Assembly (NCBI RefSeq): GCF_035627495.1
Contig: NZ_DASPLO010000150.1
Location: forward strand, 24,468 to 88,467
Direction: 5' to 3'
DNA length: 64,000 nucleotides
From: Methylocaldum sp035627495
GTDB lineage: Bacteria; Pseudomonadota; Gammaproteobacteria; Methylococcales; Methylococcaceae
The notes below the pieces were generated by a model, which saw only the letters and a list, made by a program, of their open reading frames with translations, did not search any database and had not been told where the DNA came from. Of the stretch, positions 34,495 through 42,885 are shown piece by piece; position 1 is the first letter of the stretch; each line of letters opens with the position of its first letter. A program made the position numbers and the translations under genes.

Positions 34495-36261
34495 ATGCCC
34501 TACTACCCGGTCAAAAAGAAAATCATCCCCCGTCCGCCCGATCAGCTCATCGGCCGGGCCTTCTCCCATCTTCCGCCGCTGCTGCAACGCATTTATACCG
34601 CGCGCCGTCTGACCGTCGCCGACGAGTTGGACCGCTCGCTGGCAAAACTCCCGTCACCCTGGCTGTTAAGCGGCATGGACGCCATGGCCGATCAACTGGC
34701 GGAGGCGATCCGGAACGATCAAAGCATTCTCGTCATTGCCGATTACGACACCGACGGAGCCACCGGCTGCGCCGTGGCCGTCCGAGGACTCCGGCTGCTC
34801 GGCGCTAGCCAAGTTTCCTATCTCGTGCCCAACCGCTTCGAATACGGCTACGGCCTGACACCGGAAATCGTCGCCATGGCCGCCCGAAGTGCCCCGGATA
34901 TTCTGCTGACCGTCGACAACGGCATTTCCAGCCTGGAAGGCACGGCAGCGGCCAAAGCCCGCGGCATCCGGGTCCTCATCACCGACCATCACCTGCCGGG
35001 CTCGGAGCTTCCCGATGCGGATGCGATCGTTAACCCGAATCTCGCCGGAGATCCCTTCCCGAGCAAGTATTTGGCCGGCGTGGGCGTGATGTTTTATGTC
35101 CTTTCGGCGGTGCGAATCCGACTGCGAGCCGCCGGCCATTTCGCCCGAATCGGCCCTTCGACTTCGCTCAGGACAGGCATGGAAGAACCAAATCTCGCGC
35201 AACTCCTCGATCTGGTCGCCTTGGGGACGGTGGCCGATGTGGTGACTCTGGATCACGTCAACCGCATCCTGGTTCATCAGGGGCTGATGCGCATCCGCTC
35301 GGGACAAGCCCATGCCGGATTACTGGCGCTGCTGGAGGTTTCCGGGCGCAATTCGCGGCTGATCGCGGCAGCCGATCTCGGTTTCGCCGTGGCGCCCCGG
35401 CTCAATGCCGCCGGACGTCTCGAAGACATGACCCTGGGCATCGAGTGCTTGCTGACGGACGATTCGGATGCCGCCCGCGCCATGGCCGTCCGGCTCGACC
35501 AATTGAACCGGGACCGGCGCGAGATCGAGGAACAGATGAAACTCGACGCCCTCGCCCATCTCGAAGACCTCGATACCTCTTTGGCGACGAAGGCGGGACT
35601 TTGCTTGTTCGACGAGTCCTGGCACCAGGGCGTGGTCGGCATACTCGCGTCCCGGATCAAGGACCGCCTGAACCGGCCGGTGATCGCCTTCGCCGTCACC
35701 GATGGTGATGAAATCAAAGGGTCCGCGCGCTCCATTCCCGGCGTTCACATCCGCGACGTCCTGAGCGATATCGCGACCCGCCGTCCGGAATTGCTGCGGA
35801 GGTTCGGCGGACACGCCATGGCTGCGGGACTGAGTCTCCACCGCGACAACCTGCCCGAGTTCGCCGAAATCTTCGAGGAGGAAGTGGCCCGCCATTTGAT
35901 CAGCATGGACCTCGACCACGCCATACACAGCGATGGACAACTCGAAGCCCACGAGATGGAACTGGAAATCGCCGAATTGCTGCGCCAATCCGGCCCCTGG
36001 GGCCAAGGCTTTCCGGAGCCCTTGTTCGACGGCGAATTCGACGTGGCGCAAAGCCGTATCGTCGGCGACTGCCATCTCAAACTGCTCCTCAAAATCCCGA
36101 ACTCGGAAAAGCTGGTCGACGGTATCGCGTTTTTCGTCGACGACCCCGCCGACTGGCTCGATTGCCGACGGCTTCGCGCCGTTTATCGGCTCGATATCAA
36201 TGAATTTCGCGACTCCCGAAGCGTCCAATTGCGTATGGAGTACATGGAAGGTCGCGACTAA
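34495..36261 (+). CDS. recJ: Single-stranded-DNA exonuclease RecJ
   Basis: 588 residues. DHH phosphoesterase motifs VIADYDTDGATG, LTVDNGI and ITDHHLPG are present. The DHHA1 domain carries GFAVAPRLNAAGRLEDM and RFGGHAMAAGLSL. It is a 5'-3' exonuclease in recombination and mismatch repair. Two oddities: about 10 residues near position 222 (PSTSLRTG) are encoded by a fragment of a dispersed repeat inserted in frame, and the stop codon lies in the loop of the first hairpin of the repeat array that follows. Confidence 0.94.
   Translation: MPYYPVKKKIIPRPPDQLIGRAFSHLPPLLQRIYTARRLTVADELDRSLAKLPSPWLLSGMDAMADQLAEAIRNDQSILVIADYDTDGATGCAVAVRGLRLLGASQVSYLVPNRFEYGYGLTPEIVAMAARSAPDILLTVDNGISSLEGTAAAKARGIRVLITDHHLPGSELPDADAIVNPNLAGDPFPSKYLAGVGVMFYVLSAVRIRLRAAGHFARIGPSTSLRTGMEEPNLAQLLDLVALGTVADVVTLDHVNRILVHQGLMRIRSGQAHAGLLALLEVSGRNSRLIAAADLGFAVAPRLNAAGRLEDMTLGIECLLTDDSDAARAMAVRLDQLNRDRREIEEQMKLDALAHLEDLDTSLATKAGLCLFDESWHQGVVGILASRIKDRLNRPVIAFAVTDGDEIKGSARSIPGVHIRDVLSDIATRRPELLRRFGGHAMAAGLSLHRDNLPEFAEIFEEEVARHLISMDLDHAIHSDGQLEAHEMELEIAELLRQSGPWGQGFPEPLFDGEFDVAQSRIVGDCHLKLLLKIPNSEKLVDGIAFFVDDPADWLDCRRLRAVYRLDINEFRDSRSVQLRMEYMEGRD
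35154..35178 (+). repeat. Short dispersed-repeat fragment inside recJ
   Basis: CCCTTCGACTTCGCTCAGGA followed by CAGGC. It belongs to the family of TTCGACAGGCTCAG-type palindromes seen at 48696-48816 and 63616-63744. It lies in frame in recJ between ARIG and EEPNLAQLL. Confidence 0.6.
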
Positions 36262-36387
36262 AGCGACGTTTGCGATTGGAAGGGGCCGACTAAAGGCCCG
36301 TTTGCGATTGGAAGGTCGCGATTAAAGCGACGTTTGCGATTGGAAGGGTGGCTCCGGCGTTCCCGGAGACACCGTTTGCGATTGGAA
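36251..36387 (+). repeat. Array of 14-mers alternating with covarying hairpins
   Basis: GTTTGCGATTGGAA occurs four times (36268, 36300, 36332, 36374). Each copy is preceded by a hairpin. Stems: GTCGC/GCGAC with loop GACTAAA (36251-36267); GGGCC/GGCCC with the same loop (36283-36299); GTCGC/GCGAC with GATTAAA (36315-36331); and GGTGGCTCCGG/CCGGAGACACC with one mismatch (36347-36373). The stem sequences change but pairing is kept. Spacing is 32, 32 and 42 bp. It is not a CRISPR: the spacers are palindromes. Confidence 0.85.
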
Positions 36388-36547
36388 AGCGGCGAAACCT
36401 AAATCGTCTCTCCCGACGGATTCATCGAAACGGGAGCTTCGAGGGAGTTTATGCATCGGATAGGGATATCCGTGGCCGAGTTCCAGGCATCGCGCCGGCT
36501 TTGACCATGTACGGCTTCAAGCCTCCAGTTTTCGCGAGATTATTGCC

Positions 36548-36952
36548 ATGTCGCACGGTCCGACAACCTGGATGTGGGCGCAAGCCTGCGAGATGTTGGA
36601 ACAGGCGGAGCGCCTTCACCGGCGCTTCTTTCAAGTCCATCGACTCGTCGCCTCCCGGCCGGCGTGGGAACCACCGGTCGATATCATCGAAACGCACGAT
36701 TCGGTCACCGTCACGGTAGTTTTGCCGGGCGTGTCCCCGGAAGCCATCGACGTTGCCGTAACCGAGGACATGCTCATCGTATCCGGCGAACGGTCTTTGC
36801 AAATCACTCCGGACACCGCCGTCATCCATCGTCTGGAAATCCCTTACGGCCGCTTCGAGCGGCGCATCCAACTGCCGCCTTGGCGCCTGCGTCCGGGGGA
36901 CCCCATTTACGCAAACGGCTGTCTGACCATTCCTCTTTTTAAGACGGATTGA
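36548..36952 (+). CDS. Hsp20/alpha-crystallin small heat shock protein
   Basis: 134 residues. The alpha-crystallin domain covers about 40-130 (PPVDIIETHDSVTVTVVLPGV, LIVSGERS, IPYGRFERRIQLPPW, NGCLTIPLFK). It is an ATP-independent holdase chaperone. The C-terminal IxI motif is not evident. It is coupled to lon, whose open frame overlaps the stop codon, so the two probably form one stress operon. Confidence 0.85.
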   Translation: MSHGPTTWMWAQACEMLEQAERLHRRFFQVHRLVASRPAWEPPVDIIETHDSVTVTVVLPGVSPEAIDVAVTEDMLIVSGERSLQITPDTAVIHRLEIPYGRFERRIQLPPWRLRPGDPIYANGCLTIPLFKTD

Positions 36953-36960
36953 TTGCCGCC

Positions 36961-39324
36961 ATGAAAACTGAACAACGATCAGACAAACAAACAACATCCT
37001 CTGCGGCTCTGCCGCCGGATGCGATCGCAATTATCCCGGTGCGGAACATCGTGCTGTTTCCGGGCGTCATTATTCCAATCAGCGTCGGACGCGAAGCGTC
37101 CATTGCCGCGGCCCAGTATGCGCTCCGCCGGGAAGTCTCGGTCGGAATCCTGTTGCAGCGGGACTCCAAGGTGGACGCGCCCGAACCGGACGAGCTGTAT
37201 TCGGTCGGCACGCAGGCCGCCATCCTGCGTTACGTGACCGGCCCGGAAGGCTCGCACAACATTGTCTGCCAGGGCGAACAACGCTTTCGCATCCTCGAGT
37301 TCCTGGAGGGTTATCCGTTTCTGGCGGCGCGGATCGAGCCGATCAAGGAGCAAGAGATTGAAACTCCGGCCATCGAGGCCCGCCTTTTACAATTGAAGGA
37401 CCAGGTGGCCGAGGTTCTGGCCCTGCTCCCCCAGGCCCCGCCGGAATTGTTGAACGCCGTTCAACAGGTGTCGTCAGCCCCGGTGCTGGCCGATTTGGTG
37501 GCATCTTTCATGGATTTGGCGATCGCCGAAAAACAGGAAATCCTCGAAACGCTCGACCCTCAAACACGGCTCGACCGGATCATAAACCTCCTTCGCCACC
37601 GCATTCAGGTTCTCCGCATCTCCAGGGAAATCAGCGAGCAAACCAAGCAGACCATGGACGAGCGGCAGCGCGAATTTCTGCTTCGGGAGCAGCTTAAAAC
37701 CATTCAAAGACAACTGGGCGAAACCGACGAACACACCGAAGAAATCGGCGAGCTGTACGAAGCCATCGCGAAGGCGAAAATGCCCGACGAGGCCGAAAAC
37801 CAGGCGATTAAAGAATTAAAACGGCTGGAACGGATGTCCGAGGCGAGCGCCGAACATTCCATGGTGCGTGCCTATCTGGAATGGTTGGTCGAACTGCCCT
37901 GGTCGGTCGAGACCGAGGATCGGCTGGATATCGCCGAAGCCCGCCGCGTTCTGGACGACGACCATTACGGCCTCGAAAAGATCAAGCGCCGCATCCTGGA
38001 ATACCTGGCGGTGCGCAAGCTCAATCCCGCGGGAAAAAGCCCGATCCTCTGCTTCGTCGGCCCGCCGGGCGTCGGCAAGACCTCCCTGGGGCAAAGCATC
38101 GCCCGCGCCACCGAACGGAAGTTCGTACGGGTCAGCCTTGGGGGCGTGCACGACGAGGCCGAAATCCGGGGTCATCGGCGCACCTACATCGGCGCGTTGC
38201 CCGGCAACATCATCCAGGCCATCCGCAAGGCCGGCGCCCGCAACTGCATCATGATGCTGGACGAAATCGACAAGCTCGGGGCCAGCTTCCACGGGGATCC
38301 CTCCGCGGCCCTGCTTGAAGTGCTCGACCCCGAGCAGAACAGCACCTTCCGCGACAACTATATCGCCGTTCCCTTCGATCTCAGCCGGGTCATGTTCATC
38401 GGCACCGCCAACATACTGGACACCGTTCCGGGCGCTTTGCGCGACCGCATGGAAGTGATCCACCTGCCCGGCTACACGGCGGAGGAAAAACTTCAGATCG
38501 CCCGCCGCTATCTTGTTTCCAAGCAGCGGGAGGCTTGCGGCTTGGAGTCCGACCGATGCGAAATCACCGACGAGGCGCTGAATGCCATCATCCGCGACTA
38601 TACCCGCGAAGCCGGCGTCCGAAACCTGGAGCGGGAGATCGGCGCCGTCTTCCGCCATGCCGCCGTTCGCATCGCCGAAGGCGAAATCGAGCGACTGCAA
38701 GTCACTCCGGACCTGCTCCCGACCATTCTCGGCCCAAGGCGCTTTGAAAGTGAAGTCGCGATGCGTACCAGCGTGCCGGGTGTCGCCACCGGCCTCGCCT
38801 GGACTCCGGTGGGCGGCGACATCCTCTTCATCGAAGCCAGCCGCGCCCCCGGCACCGGCAAGCTGACGCTGACCGGGCAACTGGGGGACGTCATGAAGGA
38901 AAGCGCCCAAGCCGCCCTGAGTCTCGCCAAGGCCCGCTACGCCGACCTCGGCATCCAACCCGAGATATTCGAGAAAAGCGATATCCACATCCACGTACCC
39001 GCCGGAGCCACCCCCAAGGACGGCCCCAGCGCCGGCGTCGCCATCTTCGTCGCCCTCGTATCCCTCCTGACTCAAAAAGCGGTCCGCAGCGACACCGCCA
39101 TGACCGGCGAAATCAGCCTCCGCGGCCTCGTGCTCCCCGTGGGCGGCATTAAAGAGAAGGTGCTCGCCGCCCTCGCCGCCGGCATCGCCCGCGTGCTCTT
39201 GCCGGCCCGCAACCAAAAGGAGCTGGAAGAGATCCCCGCCGAAGCGAAGGAAAAGCTGGAATTTGTCTGGCTGGAGCAGGTGGAGGATGCCCTGAGAGAA
39301 GCACTGGGCGAATTGACCGGCTAA
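36961..39324 (+). CDS. lon: ATP-dependent protease Lon (La)
   Basis: 787 residues from ATG 36961; a TTG at 36949 is possible. N-domain IIPVRNIVLFPGVIIPISVGR; AAA Walker A GPPGVGKTSLGQS; Walker B MMLDEIDKLG; protease Ser in KDGPSAGVAIF (about residue 689) and Lys in GGIKEKVLAAL. It is a cytoplasmic quality-control protease. It follows hsp20 directly, which suggests heat-shock co-expression. Confidence 0.95.
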   Translation: MKTEQRSDKQTTSSAALPPDAIAIIPVRNIVLFPGVIIPISVGREASIAAAQYALRREVSVGILLQRDSKVDAPEPDELYSVGTQAAILRYVTGPEGSHNIVCQGEQRFRILEFLEGYPFLAARIEPIKEQEIETPAIEARLLQLKDQVAEVLALLPQAPPELLNAVQQVSSAPVLADLVASFMDLAIAEKQEILETLDPQTRLDRIINLLRHRIQVLRISREISEQTKQTMDERQREFLLREQLKTIQRQLGETDEHTEEIGELYEAIAKAKMPDEAENQAIKELKRLERMSEASAEHSMVRAYLEWLVELPWSVETEDRLDIAEARRVLDDDHYGLEKIKRRILEYLAVRKLNPAGKSPILCFVGPPGVGKTSLGQSIARATERKFVRVSLGGVHDEAEIRGHRRTYIGALPGNIIQAIRKAGARNCIMMLDEIDKLGASFHGDPSAALLEVLDPEQNSTFRDNYIAVPFDLSRVMFIGTANILDTVPGALRDRMEVIHLPGYTAEEKLQIARRYLVSKQREACGLESDRCEITDEALNAIIRDYTREAGVRNLEREIGAVFRHAAVRIAEGEIERLQVTPDLLPTILGPRRFESEVAMRTSVPGVATGLAWTPVGGDILFIEASRAPGTGKLTLTGQLGDVMKESAQAALSLAKARYADLGIQPEIFEKSDIHIHVPAGATPKDGPSAGVAIFVALVSLLTQKAVRSDTAMTGEISLRGLVLPVGGIKEKVLAALAAGIARVLLPARNQKELEEIPAEAKEKLEFVWLEQVEDALREALGELTG

Positions 39325-39689
39325 GCACTGGACCGAGCGGTCGCGCAAGCAAACCGCTTATTCAAGCGCGTAAAGAAAAATAGGACGCGCACGAAGAGTT
39401 GGTAGTCCCCTCTCCCTCCGGGAGAGGGTGGCCGGCAGGCCGGGTGAAGGCAACAAGCCCAATAAATCAAATAAGCAAGCCGATCCCCCATCGGAATTTC
39501 AAACGCCCACGTCCCAATCCTCTCCCCTTCGTCTAATCGAAAAAAGCCTCGGACTCCGGTCCCACCGCACACCGTAAGCATAAGCTTACATACAAATCAG
39601 CCTTTTCTGACACAAAAGCATCCTTACAGCCTCATCTGGTGAGCCACCACCCATGCTATAACGTTCACGTTACACATGGGAGATAAGCG
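39325..39689 (+). promoter_or_regulatory. lon-cas3 intergenic region with repeat and cas3 promoter candidate
   Basis: It contains a common dispersed palindrome at 39407-39450 (CCCTCTCCC and GGGAGAGGG arms, then GGCCGGCAGGCCGGG). Near the right end an extended -10, TGCTATAAC (39654-39662), lies about 28 bp before the cas3 ATG, with GGGAG at 39678 as ribosome site. No good -35 is seen. The middle has no feature I recognise. Confidence 0.45.
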
Positions 39690-42455
39690 ATGGCCGCTGA
39701 TCGTACTTATTGGAAATATTGGGGAAAAGCTCGTAAAGAAGGTGAAGCCGGAACACCTTATCACCTCTTGCCGTATCACAGCCTGGACGTGGCAGCAGTG
39801 GGAAAAGTTTATCTTGAGCGGCACAAGGCGTTGTGTGCCGATTGGGCAAAGCGGTTGCAAATCACCGAGAAAACGTTCACCGATTGGTTCGTCTTCTTTC
39901 TATCCCAGCACGACTTGGGCAAGTTCAGCTATCGTTTTCAGGGATTGCGGGCAGACTTGGGCCGAACCTTGAATAACGAGCAGCCCTTGGATGGTTACAA
40001 CATACGGCATGACACCCTCGGCTATTACCTCTGGATCGAAAAAATCTGGACTCTAGCTATCGAGCAGACTTGGTTCTGTAGTTCTGCGGATCGCGCTGGT
40101 CGAAGGCTTTTTGATGCTTGGGCCAAAATCGTCACCGGCCATCATGGGCAGCCACCGAAAACCTCTGATCAACCTCCTTGGCTCAATGAGCATTTCACTG
40201 AGAGAGATGTAAGCGCTGCTATCCAGTTTGCCACCGATTGCGCTGAATTCATGCTGCCCAATCGCGGCGGAAATTTATCGAATAGCAGGGTAATTCACGA
40301 ACGGCTTACGCCTTTATCATGGTGGTTGGCAGGGCTGGCTGTATTGTGCGACTGGCTGGGCTCGAACGAGGAATACTTTAAATATCGAATCAAACCGCAC
40401 ACCGATGAACCGCTACCCCTGCGCGATTACTGGGGGCAATTCGCCTTGCCCCAGGCGGAACATGCCCTTAAAGATATTGGTTTGCTCCCGCACCGGCCAC
40501 GCCCGCAGACCCTGCCCGAACTCTTTGAATACCTAAAACCGCCCGCGCAACCAACCCCTCTCCAAGAGGCGGCGGCAGGCATTCCATTGGCCTCGGCGCC
40601 GCAACTGTACATCTTGGAAGACGTAACAGGTGCTGGCAAAACCGAAGCCGCATTGATGCTGGCCCATCGCTTGATAACCGGAGGTACGGCTGACGGTTTT
40701 TATTTCGGCCTGCCGACCATGGCAACCTCGAACGCGATGTTCCGGCGCATCGTGGGCAAGGGATTGGACGGAAAGTTTTTCCAGGAAAAACCCAATCGAG
40801 TGCTAGCCCATAGCGCTAGCCGTTTGGAACCGGTCCTTGAAGCCCTGCTTTCAGGTGGAAAAGACAGCGATACCGATTACAACCGGGATGATGAGTCGGC
40901 CGGCAATCAGCGGTTTAAATGGTTTTCCGATAGCCGCAAGAAAGCCTTGCTCGCCGATATTGGCGTAGGCACGGTGGATCAAGCCCTGCTGGCGGTACTT
41001 TATACCCGGCACCAATCATTGCGGCTGTTCGGATTGGCTCGCAAGGTGCTGATAGTGGACGAGGTCCATGCAGCCGATGCCTATATGTTGAAGCTCATGG
41101 AAGTTCTGCTGACCTTTCATGCCGCTGCCGGTGGCAGCGCAATTCTGCTTTCGGCGACGCTGCCCCATATAACCCGCGAAAAGCTCGCAAGCGCCTATTG
41201 CCAAGGCTTGGGTTGCGCCACTCCGGCCCTGCATAGCAACCAATATCCTCTCTTAACCCGAATCGGCCCGAACCAGTCCGATGAAATTTCTCTGGATACC
41301 CGCCCGGAGGTGGCGCGTTCGGTCGACATCAATTGGCTTCATTCCGTCGATGATGCCATTGCTGTTTTACTTGCAGCCAAGGCCGAAAACCGCTGCGCTT
41401 GCTGGATACGAAACACGGTCGATGACGCTATTGCCGCTTTTGATCTCTTGCAAAAAGCCGGTATTTCCGACGATGACCTTATCTTGTTTCATGCCCGGTT
41501 TGCCTTGGGGGATCGAGTGGGAACGGGGAACCGAATAGGGATTGAGGGCCAGGTGTTGAAAATTTTCGGCCCGGACAGCACTGCCTTCCAACGGCGCGGG
41601 AAAATAGCAGTCTTTTCGCAAGTTATTGAAAGTTCAGTAGATTGCGACCTGGATGTAATGATTTCCGACTTGGCTCCGGTCGATTTGCTCATCCAACGGG
41701 CGGGACGCCTGTGCCGCCATGTCCGCGATGCTGCGGGTGATCGGGCCGAAATCAGCGGGCGCGGCACACCGAAGCTTTGGTTGTTTGGCCCGGAATTTAC
41801 CGATGCGCCCGAGTCGAATTGGATCGGTGTCCCAATGCCTGGAACCGCTGCGGTGTATCCGGATCACGGCCGGCTTTGGCTCACCGCCAAATTGCTGCGG
41901 GAATCCGGAAAGCTCGTCATGCCCGACAACGCCCGCACACTTATTGAAGGCGTTTACGGTAAAGACGCCGACGCCTCGATTCCAACCGCTTTCCAAGGCA
42001 AGACCAACAAGGTAGAAGGCGACAAGTCCGCCAAGCAAGCCGTTGCTTCGGCCAACGCCATCAAATTGGAAAAAGGATATGAAGACGAAGGCTTCGATCC
42101 TTGGGACGACGCCCTGACGCCGACCCGCCTAGAAGATCAACCCTCGGTCACGCTACGGCTGGCCCGTTGGGAAGATGGAAAAGTGAAGCCGTGGATTCCC
42201 GCCGAAAAGTTCGCCTGGGAGTTGAGCCAACTCAGTGTACGGGTATCGCTGTTCGCGGAAGAAATGGCCGAAGGCGATCCGGCCTTGCAGGAAGAGGTAG
42301 AACGTTGCCGCGAAGGAATGCCGGACAAGGGAAAGTGGAGCAAGCTGCTGGTCTTGCGCCTGGAAAACCAAGCTTGGATAGGGCAAGGCAAGAATAAGAG
42401 CGGGGAGACCGTGACCTTGAGTTACAACCCTCGGATGGGATTACGGCGAGTGTAG
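39690..42455 (+). CDS. cas3: CRISPR nuclease-helicase Cas3 (type I-E)
   Basis: 921 residues. HD nuclease: His30 in YHSLD and HD at 74-75 in SQHDLGKFS. Helicase: Walker A VTGAGKTEAAL (about 313), DEVH in IVDEVHAAD (about 457), LLSATLP, and the C-terminal helicase motif IQRAGRLCRH. It is recruited by Cascade to cut and unwind target DNA. ATG 39690 has GGGAG upstream. It is followed by 230 bp carrying a crRNA-like unit before cas8e. Confidence 0.95.
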   Translation: MAADRTYWKYWGKARKEGEAGTPYHLLPYHSLDVAAVGKVYLERHKALCADWAKRLQITEKTFTDWFVFFLSQHDLGKFSYRFQGLRADLGRTLNNEQPLDGYNIRHDTLGYYLWIEKIWTLAIEQTWFCSSADRAGRRLFDAWAKIVTGHHGQPPKTSDQPPWLNEHFTERDVSAAIQFATDCAEFMLPNRGGNLSNSRVIHERLTPLSWWLAGLAVLCDWLGSNEEYFKYRIKPHTDEPLPLRDYWGQFALPQAEHALKDIGLLPHRPRPQTLPELFEYLKPPAQPTPLQEAAAGIPLASAPQLYILEDVTGAGKTEAALMLAHRLITGGTADGFYFGLPTMATSNAMFRRIVGKGLDGKFFQEKPNRVLAHSASRLEPVLEALLSGGKDSDTDYNRDDESAGNQRFKWFSDSRKKALLADIGVGTVDQALLAVLYTRHQSLRLFGLARKVLIVDEVHAADAYMLKLMEVLLTFHAAAGGSAILLSATLPHITREKLASAYCQGLGCATPALHSNQYPLLTRIGPNQSDEISLDTRPEVARSVDINWLHSVDDAIAVLLAAKAENRCACWIRNTVDDAIAAFDLLQKAGISDDDLILFHARFALGDRVGTGNRIGIEGQVLKIFGPDSTAFQRRGKIAVFSQVIESSVDCDLDVMISDLAPVDLLIQRAGRLCRHVRDAAGDRAEISGRGTPKLWLFGPEFTDAPESNWIGVPMPGTAAVYPDHGRLWLTAKLLRESGKLVMPDNARTLIEGVYGKDADASIPTAFQGKTNKVEGDKSAKQAVASANAIKLEKGYEDEGFDPWDDALTPTRLEDQPSVTLRLARWEDGKVKPWIPAEKFAWELSQLSVRVSLFAEEMAEGDPALQEEVERCREGMPDKGKWSKLLVLRLENQAWIGQGKNKSGETVTLSYNPRMGLRRV

Positions 42456-42501
42456 GGGCGGCGGTGCCGCCCCCAAGTCCCAACGAAAGTTTGGGAACTA
42501 G

Positions 42502-42562
42502 ATGGGTTTTGTATATCCCCCATCGTGCACATGCGGTTCATCCCACTGTTGAGCGGGAACAG
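42502..42562 (-). ncRNA. Solitary crRNA-like guide (diverged repeat plus spacer)
   Basis: The minus-strand unit at 42534-42562 is 29 nt, like the array repeats. It keeps the 5' CTGTT, a 6-bp stem with 4-nt loop (CCCGCT, CAAC, AGTGGG, one G-U pair) and the 3' handle ATGAACCG. Array repeats have stem CCCCAC/GTGGGG with loop GTCC. A 32-nt spacer would be 42502-42533, starting CATGTGCACGATGGGGG. An extended -10, TGCTATCCT (plus 42568-42576), puts the transcript start at the repeat edge. The spacer matches 42603-42628. It is similar in concept to CreR/CreA guides known from other CRISPR loci; function here is inferred. Confidence 0.75.
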
Positions 42563-42598
42563 GCGATAGGATAGCATACCCCTGCCTGCGCCCCCTTA

Positions 42599-42631
42599 AT
42601 ACTTTGTATATCCCCGTTCGTGTACATGCTT
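42599..42631 (-). promoter_or_regulatory. Predicted Cascade target upstream of cas8e operon
   Basis: On the minus strand the site reads AAG (42631-42629, the standard I-E PAM), then CATGTACACGAACGGGG. It matches the crRNA-like spacer at 23 of the first 26 positions. The mismatches are 6, 12 and 13, and pairing ends at 27. Positions 6 and 12 are among those flipped out in Cascade. The site touches the ribosome site AAGGAG (42634-42639) and includes the A/T-rich TTTGTATAT, a possible -10 box. Confidence 0.7.
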
Positions 42632-42644
42632 CTAAGGAGAGCGT

Positions 42645-42662
42645 ATGCAAAAAACTGGTTGA
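42645..42662 (+). CDS. Possible five-codon mini-ORF
   Basis: ATG CAA AAA ACT GGT TGA, with a strong AAGGAG 5 bp upstream, right beside the predicted Cascade target. It could be a leader peptide for the operon. It could also be the counterpart of a CreT-type mini-ORF toxin RNA, since those pair a strong ribosome site with a few codons under a guide-repressed promoter. The evidence is only position and layout. Confidence 0.3.
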   Translation: MQKTG

Positions 42663-42682
42663 TCACTCTCTGGAGAGGCACG

Positions 42683-42874
42683 ATGCGCCTAAGCACACTG
42701 GAACTAATTCAGCACTTGAAAAATGACTTCGCCATCATGGCAAACCGCTTGCGGGAATTGGAGCAAGGCATTTGGCAGGATAAAAGCGAGCACCAAGCCG
42801 ATAAAGAGCGTCGATGGGAGTTAGAGCAATTTCCCGATCATGACAACGACGGACATCCTTATTCTGATCGCTAG
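42683..42874 (+). CDS. Small acidic protein inside the cas operon
   Basis: 63 residues from ATG 42683, with TGGAGAGG at 42671-42678. The first half is amphipathic helix (LIQHLKNDFAIMANRLREL); the second is highly charged (DKSEHQADKERRWELEQF) and ends Asp/His-rich. It ends 11 bp before cas8e. I do not recognise it as a standard type I-E component. It may be a local regulator or a spurious frame, although the good ribosome site favours translation. Confidence 0.5.
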   Translation: MRLSTLELIQHLKNDFAIMANRLRELEQGIWQDKSEHQADKERRWELEQFPDHDNDGHPYSDR

Positions 42875-42885
42875 AGAACATACTG

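Noticed and set aside
36251..36387. 14-mer array as a small CRISPR
   Set aside because: The intervals are palindromes, spacing is uneven and the repeat is only 14 bp.
37816..39348. 510-codon open frame antisense to lon
   Set aside because: Shadow of lon; composition is typical of antisense reading and it has no recognisable motif.
39655..39690. Possible second target of the crRNA-like guide at the cas3 promoter
   Set aside because: Only six bases (CATGTG) match, the next ones do not, and the adjacent bases (CCC) are not a known I-E PAM.
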